Origin: Gemmatimonadota bacterium
GTDB lineage: Bacteria; Latescibacterota; UBA2968; GCA-2709665
Assembly: GCA_028873695.1 (NCBI GenBank)
Contig: JAPPNU010000043.1
Span: forward strand, 1-64,000
Direction: 5' to 3'
DNA length: 64,000 nt
Part shown: positions 9,228-18,923 of the stretch, one piece after another
How positions within the stretch are numbered: position 1 is the first letter of the stretch
Layout: each line of letters starts with the position of its first letter
The notes under the pieces: model-generated
Databases searched by the model: none
Told to the model about the DNA's origin: nothing
What the model saw: only the letters and a program-made list of their open reading frames with translations
Program-made: the position numbers and the translations under genes

Positions 9228-10898
9228 ATGACAAGCGATGCCAGGAATTTGGATAGCGACCACGCCGACTGGGTGATTTCACGCATGGTCAGACCGGCGG
9301 AACTGGCGAATCCCGGGTATATTGCGAATAGCAAGGGGAAAGGCCCCGAAGTCTGGGACATGTTCTGTGCGACGATACGGGGCGACCTGGAAGCGGTTCA
9401 GAAGCTTGCCGTACGCAATCCTGAACTTGTCCATTGTATACATTACTACACTCAACCCATTAAGTTCGCTGTCCGCGAGGGTCACGCGGAGGTCGTCCGT
9501 TACTTGCTGAAAAAGGGAGCCAGTCCTTTCTACCGGACACGAATCTTCCACGATTCGCTGGTCAATCTGGCGGCCGACCGCGAACACGAGGAGATCGTGA
9601 GAATCCTTGAAGCGGCCATCAGCGAACGGAGCGGCGGGTACACACGGGAAACGGAACCCCTTGCGAACGAGCTCATCGATGCCGTTCACGCGAGCGACTA
9701 CGAGAAAACGGCACGCATTGTCCGAAACGCTCCTGAACGGGTCAAACTAAGCAACGCGAACGGGACCACGGCCCTTCACGAGGCGGTTTCGATCGGCGAC
9801 TTCTACCTGACCCGGCTGCTACTGGACAATGGCGCCGATATTCAGGCGCAGGCCGGCACGGGCTTCAGCATCGGGCAGAAGCCCATCCATATCGCGCTCT
9901 ACGCCGGATGGCGGGACCGGATTCTCATACGGAAGAAGGCGGCGCTGGCGGGGTACCTGGTCGCCCGGGGCGCGGACTACAATATCCTCGTGGCCTCCGC
10001 GTTCGGCGACGTCCGGCGCTTCCGGGAGTACCTGGACGTGGAACCATCGCTGGCAAACTTCCGCGATACGTGCGACAGGCTGCCTATTTCCATCGCGGCG
10101 GGCCGGGGCCACCACGATATTGTGGAGCTTCTGCTTGAAAATGGCGCAGATCCCAACGCACCGGAACCGGACGCGCCTCGCGGCAAGGCCCTGCTCGAGG
10201 CGGTATTCCATGGACACACCGCTACCGCCGAATTGCTGCTTCAGCACGGCGCCGACCCAAATGGCAACGTGGACTCCACCGGCACGGCATTTCACCATGC
10301 CAGAAAGAACCCTGAACTCTACGAATTGATGAAATCGTACGGCGGCAGAGTGGATATCATCCCCCCGATCAGCGCCGCGGTCAACGCCAACGACCTGGAG
10401 GGGGTTGACGAAATACTGACGCAAAACCCCGAAGAGATCGCGAACGCGAAACTGGGCAACCCTGCGCGCCGCGGCAGGCTGGAAATGGTAAAGCTGCTCC
10501 TGAAGCACGGCGCTGCCATGACGAACAAGAACCACAGCTCGTTCTTCCGGGTCTACGAAACGGCGAAATTCCTGCTTGAAAACGGGGCGAATCCAAATTA
10601 CCGGAACTGGCAGGGGATTTCTTCGCTCCACAACATCGCGCACGAGGGAGACGTCCGGAAAGCCGGTCTTCTTCTGGATTACGGCGCTGAGATCGACGCG
10701 ATAGAGCCCGAGTACTGTTCGACGCCCCTCGGACTGGCGTGCCGGGCGGGGCATGCGCCGATGGTCGAGTTTCTCCTCGCAAGGGGTGCGGACGCCGGCC
10801 TGCCACACGAACATCCCTGGGCGAGGCCCATCGCCTGGGCAGAGAAGAAAGGCCATCCTGAGATCGCCCGGATTCTGCGGGACCAGGGGTCAATTTAG
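9228..10898 (+). CDS. Ankyrin-repeat protein
   Basis: 556 residues; ATG at 9228 with GAGGAG 7 nt upstream. After about 50 non-repeat residues, at least nine ankyrin repeats can be read (HAEVVRYLLKKGASP, DFYLTRLLLDNGADI, HHDIVELLLENGADP, HTATAELLLQHGADP, HAPMVEFLLARGADA among them). No signal peptide or catalytic domain. The same architecture, including the N-terminal segment with P[IP].(F/H)AVREG, reappears as the C-terminal half of the protein at 16147, so the two are paralogues. Probably a cytoplasmic protein-binding scaffold; the partner is unknown. Confidence 0.88.
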   Translation: MTSDARNLDSDHADWVISRMVRPAELANPGYIANSKGKGPEVWDMFCATIRGDLEAVQKLAVRNPELVHCIHYYTQPIKFAVREGHAEVVRYLLKKGASPFYRTRIFHDSLVNLAADREHEEIVRILEAAISERSGGYTRETEPLANELIDAVHASDYEKTARIVRNAPERVKLSNANGTTALHEAVSIGDFYLTRLLLDNGADIQAQAGTGFSIGQKPIHIALYAGWRDRILIRKKAALAGYLVARGADYNILVASAFGDVRRFREYLDVEPSLANFRDTCDRLPISIAAGRGHHDIVELLLENGADPNAPEPDAPRGKALLEAVFHGHTATAELLLQHGADPNGNVDSTGTAFHHARKNPELYELMKSYGGRVDIIPPISAAVNANDLEGVDEILTQNPEEIANAKLGNPARRGRLEMVKLLLKHGAAMTNKNHSSFFRVYETAKFLLENGANPNYRNWQGISSLHNIAHEGDVRKAGLLLDYGAEIDAIEPEYCSTPLGLACRAGHAPMVEFLLARGADAGLPHEHPWARPIAWAEKKGHPEIARILRDQGSI

Positions 10899-10990
10899 AA
10901 GTTTCAAACTGTCCTGTTCAAGGGTTCGGAAGCGCGTTCCCCGAGGGCCGGATTGACCGCGATTCCCCCCGCGTGTAAACCTGCGGGATG

Positions 10991-11710
10991 TCAGGGCGAC
11001 TCGCGAGATTTCCACCACCCGGCGATGGGGACAGGCGCGTAGACGAGAAAAAACATGGCCAGACCGATGACGTCCAGAAAGACGAGGTACCACGGCCATG
11101 GCAGAAAGAAGAAGGGCGATACCGTCCCCCACGGCGGTGAGGAGAGGTACATGTAGTTCGCGTCGCAAAGCAGGTTGACAGCCGCGGCAAACGCAGCCAG
11201 GACGTGCAGCCAGAGAAACGCACGGAAGAGCCCGGCCAGCGTCGGACGCATCTTCAGGCCCCAGGTGGCGTACAGGACCCCGGCTACGATGCCCGAATGT
11301 GAGAAGAAATACTGGAAGAACCGATATTGTGGATAGTCAACTGCAAGATTACCGGGCGTGATGACCGCGTTCGCAGATCCGACGAGACCCCAGAAGTAAG
11401 CGACTTCATAGAATTTCTGATTCCGAAACGTCAGGGCAAGGGAGGTCAGAAAGATCGAGACGCCGCAGAGGTGGAGGGGAAGGAAGTATCGCAGAAAGAC
11501 GACCGGGCCGTACCCGGAGATCCGGAAGCCCCAGTGGATCAATTCGTTGCCGAGGAGGATGCCCGCCAGCACAAAGCCCGTGACTGCCGCGGCGCGTGAG
11601 CCGGCCCGTTTTGCGGCCAGCGAGAGCAGAATCGGCAGGACCAGCGTCAACGCCATCGCCACGAGGTGCGGGGTGCCGAACGTCTGGAATCCGCCGGTCA
11701 ACGCGCCCAT
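10991..11710 (-). CDS. TIGR02206/YwaF-type integral membrane protein
   Basis: About 239 residues with seven likely transmembrane helices. It shows the hallmarks of the YwaF/TIGR02206 family: GTPHLVAM near the N-terminus, NELIHWG, LPLHLCGVSIFL and late aromatic-rich helices. The function of the family is not established. The ATG at 11710 lies inside the end of the upstream lyase gene (13-bp overlap), so the two genes are translationally coupled. That suggests a link to oligosaccharide handling, but the link is inference only. Confidence 0.75.
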   Translation of the reverse strand: MGALTGGFQTFGTPHLVAMALTLVLPILLSLAAKRAGSRAAAVTGFVLAGILLGNELIHWGFRISGYGPVVFLRYFLPLHLCGVSIFLTSLALTFRNQKFYEVAYFWGLVGSANAVITPGNLAVDYPQYRFFQYFFSHSGIVAGVLYATWGLKMRPTLAGLFRAFLWLHVLAAFAAAVNLLCDANYMYLSSPPWGTVSPFFFLPWPWYLVFLDVIGLAMFFLVYAPVPIAGWWKSRESP

Positions 11711-13659
11711 CCCTCGCCTGAATCCAGGTCTCGTCCCACCCGCCACGTCTTACCAAACGCGTTGACGGTCATCTCCGCACGGTCGTCCCCCGCCTCCAAC
11801 CCGGCGGGCAATTCAGCCGACACTGCCGGCGTACGGGTACCCCGATAGGGTATGATCATGGCGCCGAAAACCGCAGGCGCCTGGTTGTCGAGCCCGAACC
11901 GGAACGCCTTTCGCGGCGTGCGATGGCCGTACACCCACGCAAACCAGCCCGTTTCTTCGACCATCGACGCCGGTGACCCGGCCGCCGCCTGTACCAGGAC
12001 GTTGGCATCGTCAAATCGCGTGAACGCCCTGTTTTCCGCGTTGTCGAACGTGACGTCGCCGGGCGCAAACTGGAAGTGCAGGTCCAGCTGACCGGGCGCG
12101 ATGCCGATCGCCTCGTCGAGCAGAACGAAGAAACTCCGGTCGACGAACCAGACCGATCGACGGTGGATCAGACCGGGATAGGACCCGTTTTCGACCACCA
12201 GCACGTCTGTGTCCGCCCCCTCCGAAACCCACATCAGATCGCGCGCGTCGTCGGCGATGTCCCGGCCGTCCAGCGTCAGCGTCTGATGTACCGAGGTTTG
12301 CCGATGCCAGGCCCGGGCTTCCTTGTCTCGACCATAGGTATAGAAGCCCGTATCGTTCATCAGCCAGCGTCCATAGGCGTACAATTCGAATGTCCCGTTA
12401 TCCGGCTGGTCGTGACTGGAAATCGCCGGAGGGGAACAGTGCAGCGCCAGGTGAATCTGATCGGGACCCCAGTCGTCGCGCATGACGTAGAAGCCGGCCT
12501 CCCGGAACGCGCGGCTCTTCCGGTCCGGCAGGGCCTTGCGATCCAGATTCGCCCTTGCCGCGTATTTCGGATCTCCGAACAATTTCGACGCGTCCATCAA
12601 CTCACCGTAGAGCGGCCACGTTGACCGGTCGTCGGTGGCGACCATCGGGCGGGAGCCGTCTCCGAACATCGGCGGCGTCAGATCCGGCGACGCGATCCAG
12701 AAGATGTAGTCGTACATCCTCCGCACGCGCTCCAGGAATTCCGGCGAAGCCTCGATGTCGAACGTCTCGAGGCGCGACAGGATTTCCACGGCATCGCGCA
12801 GGACGCCCTGGTGATATCCGAACGACCACTCCCGCTGGACGCCGTCGGTCGTTGTCTGCGCCAGGATGTTTTCCTCCACGCGGGCCAGCCCCAGTTCCAT
12901 CCAGTCGCGCGCTTCCCTGAACTCGCTGAACGTATAGGCGACGTTGATGAACCCGCGCTGTTCGAACACCGCCTTGTTGTGGATGAGGCCCATGGGAATC
13001 AGCGTCGTCTTTGTCTGATGATCGTACACACTCGCGAGCAGCACGCCCAGAAACTCCGGAGCGAACGCCTCGGACTGGATCAGCCCGCGAAAAGCCGCGC
13101 AGATGTTCGTGGCACGGATGCCCGTCTGCAGGTCCAGCCATGCGAACCCCTTCCACGACTTGTACACGGGATGGGTTCTCGTGTGTTTTTCGAGCGGATG
13201 TTTCGATATCCAGTCGGACGCCAGATCGACGAATGCCTGCGCGTACTTTTCATCGCGCGTTGACCCGTAGGCCGCCACCAGTGGCGAGGCCCAGTAAAAG
13301 CGATAGACGACGCATACCCACTCGATATCCCCGGGCGGGTCCCACTCCCAGTCGAAATCGTCGCCATATTGCGCCTCGTCGTACGGCCCCCATTGGATGA
13401 TACGCCGGCAGATCTTGTCCGCCTCTGTATGATCACCCTCTTCATCGGCCTCCCCCAGCGGAAATTTCGCCCTGTAATAGTCGCGCAGGGCCGCAAGGGC
13501 GCCCGTCCTGTCGCCGGCGTCGGACGCACGTTTCACGGCTTCCAACCCCGCCGTCGTCAGATCCAGTTTTTCAAGAATGCGATCCGGGTCGAACGACGTC
13601 AACGGCATCTCGTGATCGATCTGGTCCGCGCCCGCGGGGCGCTCCACGACGTAAGTCAT
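11698..13659 (-). CDS. Heparinase II/III-like polysaccharide lyase
   Basis: 653 residues from the ATG at 13659 with a purine-rich GGGAAGGGAA just upstream; the frame extends to 13818 but the extra residues look non-coding. The N-terminal part is an alpha/alpha toroid (DWISKHPLEKHTRTHPVYKS, MGLIHNKAVFEQRGF, QREWSFGYHQGVLRDAV). The C-terminal part is a beta-sandwich with the heparinase II/III signature SSHDQPDNGTFELYAYGRW and LMNDTGFYTYG. Family members cleave uronic-acid-containing polysaccharides by beta-elimination. No signal peptide is visible, so it may act on imported oligosaccharides. A related but larger enzyme lies at 59219. Confidence 0.85.
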   Translation of the reverse strand: MTYVVERPAGADQIDHEMPLTSFDPDRILEKLDLTTAGLEAVKRASDAGDRTGALAALRDYYRAKFPLGEADEEGDHTEADKICRRIIQWGPYDEAQYGDDFDWEWDPPGDIEWVCVVYRFYWASPLVAAYGSTRDEKYAQAFVDLASDWISKHPLEKHTRTHPVYKSWKGFAWLDLQTGIRATNICAAFRGLIQSEAFAPEFLGVLLASVYDHQTKTTLIPMGLIHNKAVFEQRGFINVAYTFSEFREARDWMELGLARVEENILAQTTTDGVQREWSFGYHQGVLRDAVEILSRLETFDIEASPEFLERVRRMYDYIFWIASPDLTPPMFGDGSRPMVATDDRSTWPLYGELMDASKLFGDPKYAARANLDRKALPDRKSRAFREAGFYVMRDDWGPDQIHLALHCSPPAISSHDQPDNGTFELYAYGRWLMNDTGFYTYGRDKEARAWHRQTSVHQTLTLDGRDIADDARDLMWVSEGADTDVLVVENGSYPGLIHRRSVWFVDRSFFVLLDEAIGIAPGQLDLHFQFAPGDVTFDNAENRAFTRFDDANVLVQAAAGSPASMVEETGWFAWVYGHRTPRKAFRFGLDNQAPAVFGAMIIPYRGTRTPAVSAELPAGLEAGDDRAEMTVNAFGKTWRVGRDLDSGEGWAR

Positions 13660-13890
13660 TTCCCTTCCCTCGATGACAGGTTGTCGAAACGGCAAAGTCA
13701 ATTGACCGCTTGTAGGATTCCTTCGAAACGCACCTAAATTACGTTCCGGCCGATGCGTTGGCAACACTATTGTTTGGGATTTTCGTGGTAGAGGAAACAT
13801 GGATGGACAGGATGACAACCGGAGAACGCGGTTGAAGCGGGAGTATTATTGGACACATCGTTGTCTGGTTTGTAAATTTGAAAGTAATAC

Positions 13891-13919
13891 TTGCAAATAT
13901 GTCACAATTTCAGTACACT
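13891..13919 (+). promoter_or_regulatory. Candidate promoter for the DUF4143 ATPase gene
   Basis: TTGCAA at 13891-13896 and TACACT at 13914-13919 are separated by exactly 17 bp in an A/T-rich stretch. The predicted transcript start would be only a few bases before the ATG at 13931, implying a nearly leaderless mRNA. No Shine-Dalgarno sequence is visible there, which is consistent. Confidence 0.35.
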
Positions 13920-13930
13920 TGGCAATAGCT

Positions 13931-15112
13931 ATGATTACTCGCGAGATCACAGACAGACTGGTTGCGTTGTTCAAGCAGTATCCTTTTGTTACCGTGACGG
14001 GCCCACGGCAGTCCGGCAAGACGACGCTCTGTCGCGCCGCGTTTCCCCATCTCAAATACGTCAACCTGGAAGCGCCCGATCAGCGCCTTTTCGCCGAAAC
14101 CGACCCTCGCGGATTTCTCTCGCAGTACGGCGACGGCGTCATTCTGGATGAAATCCAGCGGGTCCCGCAACTCCTTTCCTACCTTCAGGTTCTGGCCGAC
14201 GAGAGAGGCGTAAACAGCCTCTTCGTTCTCACGGGCAGCGAGCAGTTCAGGCTCTCAGATTCCATCAGCCAGTCCCTGGCAGGACGTACGGCGCTGCTGT
14301 GCCTTCTGCCGTTCACCCTTGACGAACGGTGTCGTGCGGGCGCCGGCGGCAGCATCGACGACGTCCTGTACTCCGGGTTTTATCCACGAATCCACGATCA
14401 GAATCTGGAGCCGCGACAGGCGCTTGGAGATTATTTCGAAACCTACGTCGAGCGAGACGTGCGTCGCCTCGGCGAGATCCGCAACCTCACCAGTTTTCGT
14501 CGATTCGCACGCCTGTGCGCCGGGCGTGTGGGGCAACTGCTGAATGTCTCATCATTGGGCGCCGACGCGGGCGTTTCCCATACCACCGCGCGTGAGTGGC
14601 TGTCAATTCTGGAAGCCAGCTACGTTGTCTTCCAACTCCCGCCCTTCTTCGCGAATATTCGCAAGCGCCTGATAAAATCGCCCAAACTCTACTTTTACGA
14701 CGTGGGATTGGCGAGTTATCTGATCGGAATCGAACACGCCGGTCAGATTGCAACCCATCCGCTGCGCGGCGCATTGTTCGAGAATGCCGTTGTTGCCGAA
14801 GCAATAAAGTACCTGTTCAATCGCGGCCGCCGGCCCCGTCTGTCTTTCTTCCGCGATACACGCGGCCTCGAGTGCGACCTTTTCTATGAAATCGGCAATC
14901 GTATCGGCGCTATCGAGATCAAATCCGGCGCCACCGTGGCATCGGATTACTTCGATGGACTGAACCGGATCGCCAGGCTCCTGCCGCAGGTCTCCGACAG
15001 GGGACTTGTCTACGCGGGTTCGTTTCGGCAGACCCGCGGCGACGTTGACGTGGTGACGCTGGACGACATCGGCGACTTGCTACAACGATTCGACAATAGC
15101 GAGAAAAACTGA
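13931..15112 (+). CDS. AAA_14/DUF4143 ATPase
   Basis: 393 residues; the conserved domain begins right at the ATG at 13931 (MITREITDRLVALFKQYPFV). Walker A is GPRQSGKTTL, Walker B VILDEIQRVPQLLSYL, and sensor-1 FVLTGSEQFRL, the AAA_14 pattern. The C-terminal DUF4143 region has a winged-helix-like part (HTTAREWLSILEASYVVFQL) and a nuclease-fold-like end (FFRDTRGLECDLFYE, IGAIEIKSG) resembling PD-(D/E)XK. These proteins are widespread and frequently mobile; their biological role is unsettled. It appears monocistronic. Confidence 0.9.
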   Translation: MITREITDRLVALFKQYPFVTVTGPRQSGKTTLCRAAFPHLKYVNLEAPDQRLFAETDPRGFLSQYGDGVILDEIQRVPQLLSYLQVLADERGVNSLFVLTGSEQFRLSDSISQSLAGRTALLCLLPFTLDERCRAGAGGSIDDVLYSGFYPRIHDQNLEPRQALGDYFETYVERDVRRLGEIRNLTSFRRFARLCAGRVGQLLNVSSLGADAGVSHTTAREWLSILEASYVVFQLPPFFANIRKRLIKSPKLYFYDVGLASYLIGIEHAGQIATHPLRGALFENAVVAEAIKYLFNRGRRPRLSFFRDTRGLECDLFYEIGNRIGAIEIKSGATVASDYFDGLNRIARLLPQVSDRGLVYAGSFRQTRGDVDVVTLDDIGDLLQRFDNSEKN

Positions 15113-15142
15113 TAAGTAACTGAAAAACCAGGATTTGTAATT

Positions 15143-16150
15143 ATGGACTCAATTCGATTGGGCCTGGTCGGTTCGGGAGGCATGGCGCGTAGCCGCGCGG
15201 GCGCATTCTCAGAATTGCAGGGATGCAGGCTAACCGCACTGGCCGCCAGGAACCCGCGCACGGGCGCGGAACTTGCCCGTCAATACTGTCTGCCACTGCT
15301 GGGTGGCTGGGAGGATCTGGTCGGCCGTTCCGACGTTGACGCGGTTGTGGTCTGCACCAGCAACGACAGCCATGGGCCCATCGCCCGTGCGTCTCTGGAG
15401 GCCGGCAAGCCCGTCTTTCTGGAATACCCTCTCGCGCGACACGTTGACGACGGGACCGCCCTGGTCGAACTGGCGCGTTCGACCGGCACGGTGCTGCGCG
15501 TGGCGCATCCCGAAGTCGTGTCGGGCGCACACCGGCAACTCAGGGAGGCCGTCGGTTCGCTGGGCGGCCTGTTGCTGGCGCTGTTCGTTCGGCTGACGCC
15601 GGGGCGAGGGGCGCGGCCGGAGGTGTTGTTCAACATCCACGCGTCGGGGCCGCCGAGTCTCTTCTTCGTCTACCAGGTGTTCCCGCTGGTTGACCTGTTC
15701 GGCCCGGCGTCCTGGGTGGAAGGGTACGCCCACTATGACGGCATGGACAACGCCGGAACCTACGAACGCTTCGTCAACCGGGTCGCCGTGGGCTTCACTG
15801 GCGGAGGGACGGCCGAATGGACCTGGGCGGGCGGGATTTCAATCGGTAATGCCGAACAGGTTCAGCGGTTCGTGCTGGAGGGAGGAACGCTGATCCAAAT
15901 GGATGCGGGCTGGCGGCTCTCGTCCGCCGACGGCAAAGAGTTTTCGCTGCCGCCCTCGGCACCGGGGACGTCTCTGGAAAGCCTCTTTCTTGAGGAAGTG
16001 CACGGCAGAAGGGATGATTGGCGATCGGACCTGGATACGGCCCTCGAAGCCGTTCGCATCGGGCTCGGCGCCGAGGAAGCGGCGAAACGGGGCGGACGTA
16101 TACATTTGGGGACTGACGGGACATCACGACTGAACGGAGACGTACGATGA
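15143..16150 (+). CDS. Gfo/Idh/MocA family oxidoreductase
   Basis: 335 residues with an N-terminal Rossmann fold (LGLVGSGGMARSRAGAF, then VDAVVVCTSNDSH) and the C-terminal alpha/beta domain of the family. Members oxidise or reduce sugars, inositols and related polyols with NAD(P). The usual E-K-P catalytic motif reads EYP here (VFLEYPLARH), so the catalytic lysine is replaced by tyrosine. Activity may be altered or the protein may be non-catalytic. The 3' end overlaps the next gene by 4 bp (ATGA), indicating an operon. Confidence 0.83.
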   Translation: MDSIRLGLVGSGGMARSRAGAFSELQGCRLTALAARNPRTGAELARQYCLPLLGGWEDLVGRSDVDAVVVCTSNDSHGPIARASLEAGKPVFLEYPLARHVDDGTALVELARSTGTVLRVAHPEVVSGAHRQLREAVGSLGGLLLALFVRLTPGRGARPEVLFNIHASGPPSLFFVYQVFPLVDLFGPASWVEGYAHYDGMDNAGTYERFVNRVAVGFTGGGTAEWTWAGGISIGNAEQVQRFVLEGGTLIQMDAGWRLSSADGKEFSLPPSAPGTSLESLFLEEVHGRRDDWRSDLDTALEAVRIGLGAEEAAKRGGRIHLGTDGTSRLNGDVR

Positions 16151-18888
16151 ATCCGGACAGACATGCGGTCGTAATCGGACGGATGGTTCGGACGAGCGTC
16201 AGGCTCGCAACGGGTCTTGTCGTGGCCGCCCTTGTGTCCCTTCCTGGCGCGGCCGGCGCCAGCACCTTCTCGTTCGCCCTCATCGGAGACGTGCCCTACG
16301 CCGATGCCGACAGTATCCGGTTCGCAAGGTTGATCGACAGGGTCAACGAGGACGACGACGTACAATGGGTCATCCACGCGGGCGACATCAAACGTGGCGG
16401 ACAACCCTGCACGGACGCGGTTCTGGAAGGTCGTCTGGAAAGGTTCAACCGCTTCGATGACCCGTTCATTCTTACGCCGGGCGACAACGATTGGACGGAC
16501 TGTCATCGCAAGACCGCCGGCCGTTTCGATCCCTTGGAACGCCTGCGGAAACTGCGATCCCTTTTCTACCCCCGTGCCGGGATGACGCTCCGCAAGCGGG
16601 CCATGCGGGTTGAATCCCAGGCGTCGCTGCCCGAATACAGCGAGTTTGTCGAGAACGTCCGATGGGAACGGGCCGGGGTTCACTTCGCAACCATCCACAT
16701 TGTTGGCAGCAGAAACGGGCTGGCGGCCTTTCAACGTCGGGATTCGACCGAGGTCGGCGCGGTCCCGGTGAGGACGGAACGGCATGATGCGGCCGTGGAG
16801 CGGCGTACCCGGGCGGGGATCGCGTGGATTCGACACGCGTTTGCAGTCGCCGGTGAGTCCGGCAAAGGACTCTTTCTGGCCCTGCACGCGGCGATGGGAC
16901 TGAAGCAGAAGCCGGCACCGGACCCGCCCCATTTTCAGGCGGTCCTCGACGTGTTGCGCGAGGAAACGGAGCGATTCGGACGGCCCGTCGTCCTTGCGAA
17001 CGGCGACTCGCACTATTTCAGGATCGACAAGCCGCTCCGGCGCAAGGGACCGGGCAGGCGTCTCTCGAATTTCACGCGCGTGGAGACGTTCGGCGCGTCG
17101 GACGTTCACTGGATCGAGGTCACGGTGGATCCCGCCAGCGAGAACGTGTTCAGCTTCGAGCAGAGAATCGTGAAGGAGGAACGAACAAACCGAAGTCAAC
17201 GCAAAGCAACGGAAAGGACCGGAATGGCCACCGAAAAACAAGGCGAATCGGAACGAACGCCGCAGGACATCATCGACGCCATGCACCGCCCGTCATGGTG
17301 CGTGAACACGGCCGAGGGGCGCCTTTACTGGGACCTGATCGGCGCCGCGATCCGGAATAGTGCCGCCGTCCTGCGCGAACACCTTCGCGAAGATCCGGAC
17401 TGCGCCAGGCTGCAGTTCTGGTACACCCCGCCGATCCACTTCGCGGTGAGGGAGGGCAGTCTCGACGCGACGAAAGTGTTGTGGGAAGCCTACGCGCACG
17501 ACGAGGTGAGCGATCTGATTGCCATGGCCGACGACCGTGGCCATACGTCGGTCGCCGATTATCTGCGCAAGGCCGTCGGGGAGGTCACGGAAGGACCGGA
17601 CATACGTCTCCACGAAGCGGTGAAAGACGGAGACCACGCGGAGGTCGAACGCCTGCTTGAAGACACGGACGGCATTGAATCCCCGCGCGACGCGGAGGGC
17701 AGGACCGCGCTCCATCTCGCCGTCATCGCGAATAACCGGGCTGCATTAAGGGCGCTCCTCGACAGCGACGTCGACGTGGATGCCGCCGACCACGCCGGTT
17801 TCCGCGCAATACACTACACGTACTGGAAGGACCTGATGTGGCACCGGTCGAAAGCGAGTCCCGATCTGGCGGGACTTCTGCTGAACGCCGGGGCCCGCGA
17901 CAGCCCCGCACTCGCTGCCGCGAGGGGAGACCTGGATGCCGTCAAGGCGTTTGTCGCCGCGGACCCCTCCGCCGTGAACGACGGCGAGAATCTTCAGAAA
18001 CGCCCGCTGTCGGCCGCGGTGGAACGCGGCCACCGTGACATTGTCCGCTTTCTGCTGGATAACGGGGCGGACCCCGGTCTGCCGGAAAGCCGACTGTGCC
18101 CCTACGGGGCATCGCTGATGACCGCGACCGTGCAGGACGACCTCGAAGTCGCCAGATGGCTTCTCGAAGCCGGAGCCGATCCGAACGGGCACGTGGACTC
18201 CTCCGGTTCCCCCGCGATCCGCGCCCGTTCGGACGCCATGCGGGGCCTGCTCTACGGCTACGGCGGACGCGCATCCGGAGCGTGGGGCTACGTGCAGCGC
18301 GGTGATTTCGAAACGGTGGCCGCGATCCTGCGCTACACGGACGATCCGTTTACTGGCGAAGAGAGCGAATACCTGACCACGCCCTACACGGCCGTGATCA
18401 GCGGCTGCGGACGGATGGAGGACCGGGGAGAGTCAACGGACGCCCACGAGGCAATGTTCAATATGTTCCTGCAGCGCAAACACCCGATGCCCCGTGTGCT
18501 GACGGCGTGCAAGACCTACCTCTACCACGTGCCCCGCATGACGAGGCGTCTGCTCGAAAACGGCCTGGACCCGAATCTTCACGACTGGCAGCGACGGACC
18601 CCGTTGCACGACCTCTGCCGCCCCAACCGCGCCGTGTCCGACGCCGCCGAAATGGTGCGCATGTTCCTCGAATTCGGGGCTGACGTCAACGCAATCGACG
18701 AGGAGGACCGCTCGACGCCGCTGGGCATCGCCGCACGCGAAGGCAACGCGGAGCTTGTCGGGCTGCTGCTGGACAGCGGCGCCGACCCCAACGCGGCCGG
18801 CGCCGGATGGGCGACGCCGCTGGCGTGGGCAAAACGACGGGGTCACGAGGATATCGCGCGGCTGCTCCGGAGCCGGGGCGCCCGGTAG
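16147..18888 (+). CDS. Secreted metallophosphoesterase fused to ankyrin repeats
   Basis: 913 residues. Residues 1-37 form a signal peptide ending near GAAGAS. Residues about 40-340 are a calcineurin-like phosphoesterase: GDVPYAD, HAGDIKRGG, GDND in LTPGDNDWTD, LHAAMG and GDSH. From Met360 (ATG at 17224) the protein becomes an ankyrin array alignable from its start with the free-standing protein at 9228. The linker at about 340-360 is charged and low-complexity, and the DNA there contains AAGGAGG at 17174-17180. The fusion could thus be one exported bifunctional protein, two recently joined genes, or a frame with an internal start at 17224. The start overlaps the oxidoreductase stop. Confidence 0.8.
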   Translation: MNPDRHAVVIGRMVRTSVRLATGLVVAALVSLPGAAGASTFSFALIGDVPYADADSIRFARLIDRVNEDDDVQWVIHAGDIKRGGQPCTDAVLEGRLERFNRFDDPFILTPGDNDWTDCHRKTAGRFDPLERLRKLRSLFYPRAGMTLRKRAMRVESQASLPEYSEFVENVRWERAGVHFATIHIVGSRNGLAAFQRRDSTEVGAVPVRTERHDAAVERRTRAGIAWIRHAFAVAGESGKGLFLALHAAMGLKQKPAPDPPHFQAVLDVLREETERFGRPVVLANGDSHYFRIDKPLRRKGPGRRLSNFTRVETFGASDVHWIEVTVDPASENVFSFEQRIVKEERTNRSQRKATERTGMATEKQGESERTPQDIIDAMHRPSWCVNTAEGRLYWDLIGAAIRNSAAVLREHLREDPDCARLQFWYTPPIHFAVREGSLDATKVLWEAYAHDEVSDLIAMADDRGHTSVADYLRKAVGEVTEGPDIRLHEAVKDGDHAEVERLLEDTDGIESPRDAEGRTALHLAVIANNRAALRALLDSDVDVDAADHAGFRAIHYTYWKDLMWHRSKASPDLAGLLLNAGARDSPALAAARGDLDAVKAFVAADPSAVNDGENLQKRPLSAAVERGHRDIVRFLLDNGADPGLPESRLCPYGASLMTATVQDDLEVARWLLEAGADPNGHVDSSGSPAIRARSDAMRGLLYGYGGRASGAWGYVQRGDFETVAAILRYTDDPFTGEESEYLTTPYTAVISGCGRMEDRGESTDAHEAMFNMFLQRKHPMPRVLTACKTYLYHVPRMTRRLLENGLDPNLHDWQRRTPLHDLCRPNRAVSDAAEMVRMFLEFGADVNAIDEEDRSTPLGIAAREGNAELVGLLLDSGADPNAAGAGWATPLAWAKRRGHEDIARLLRSRGAR

Positions 18889-18923
18889 ATTTACTTTTCT
18901 TCGTCAACGGGAGTGTTTTGCAG

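Noticed and set aside
9819..10856. 345-codon minus-strand frame opposite the ankyrin gene
   Set aside because: No recognisable domain, and the plus-strand ankyrin repeats fully explain the region.
15862..17286. 474-codon minus-strand frame across two plus-strand genes
   Set aside because: It crosses the overlap of the oxidoreductase and phosphoesterase genes and reads as low-complexity shadow sequence.
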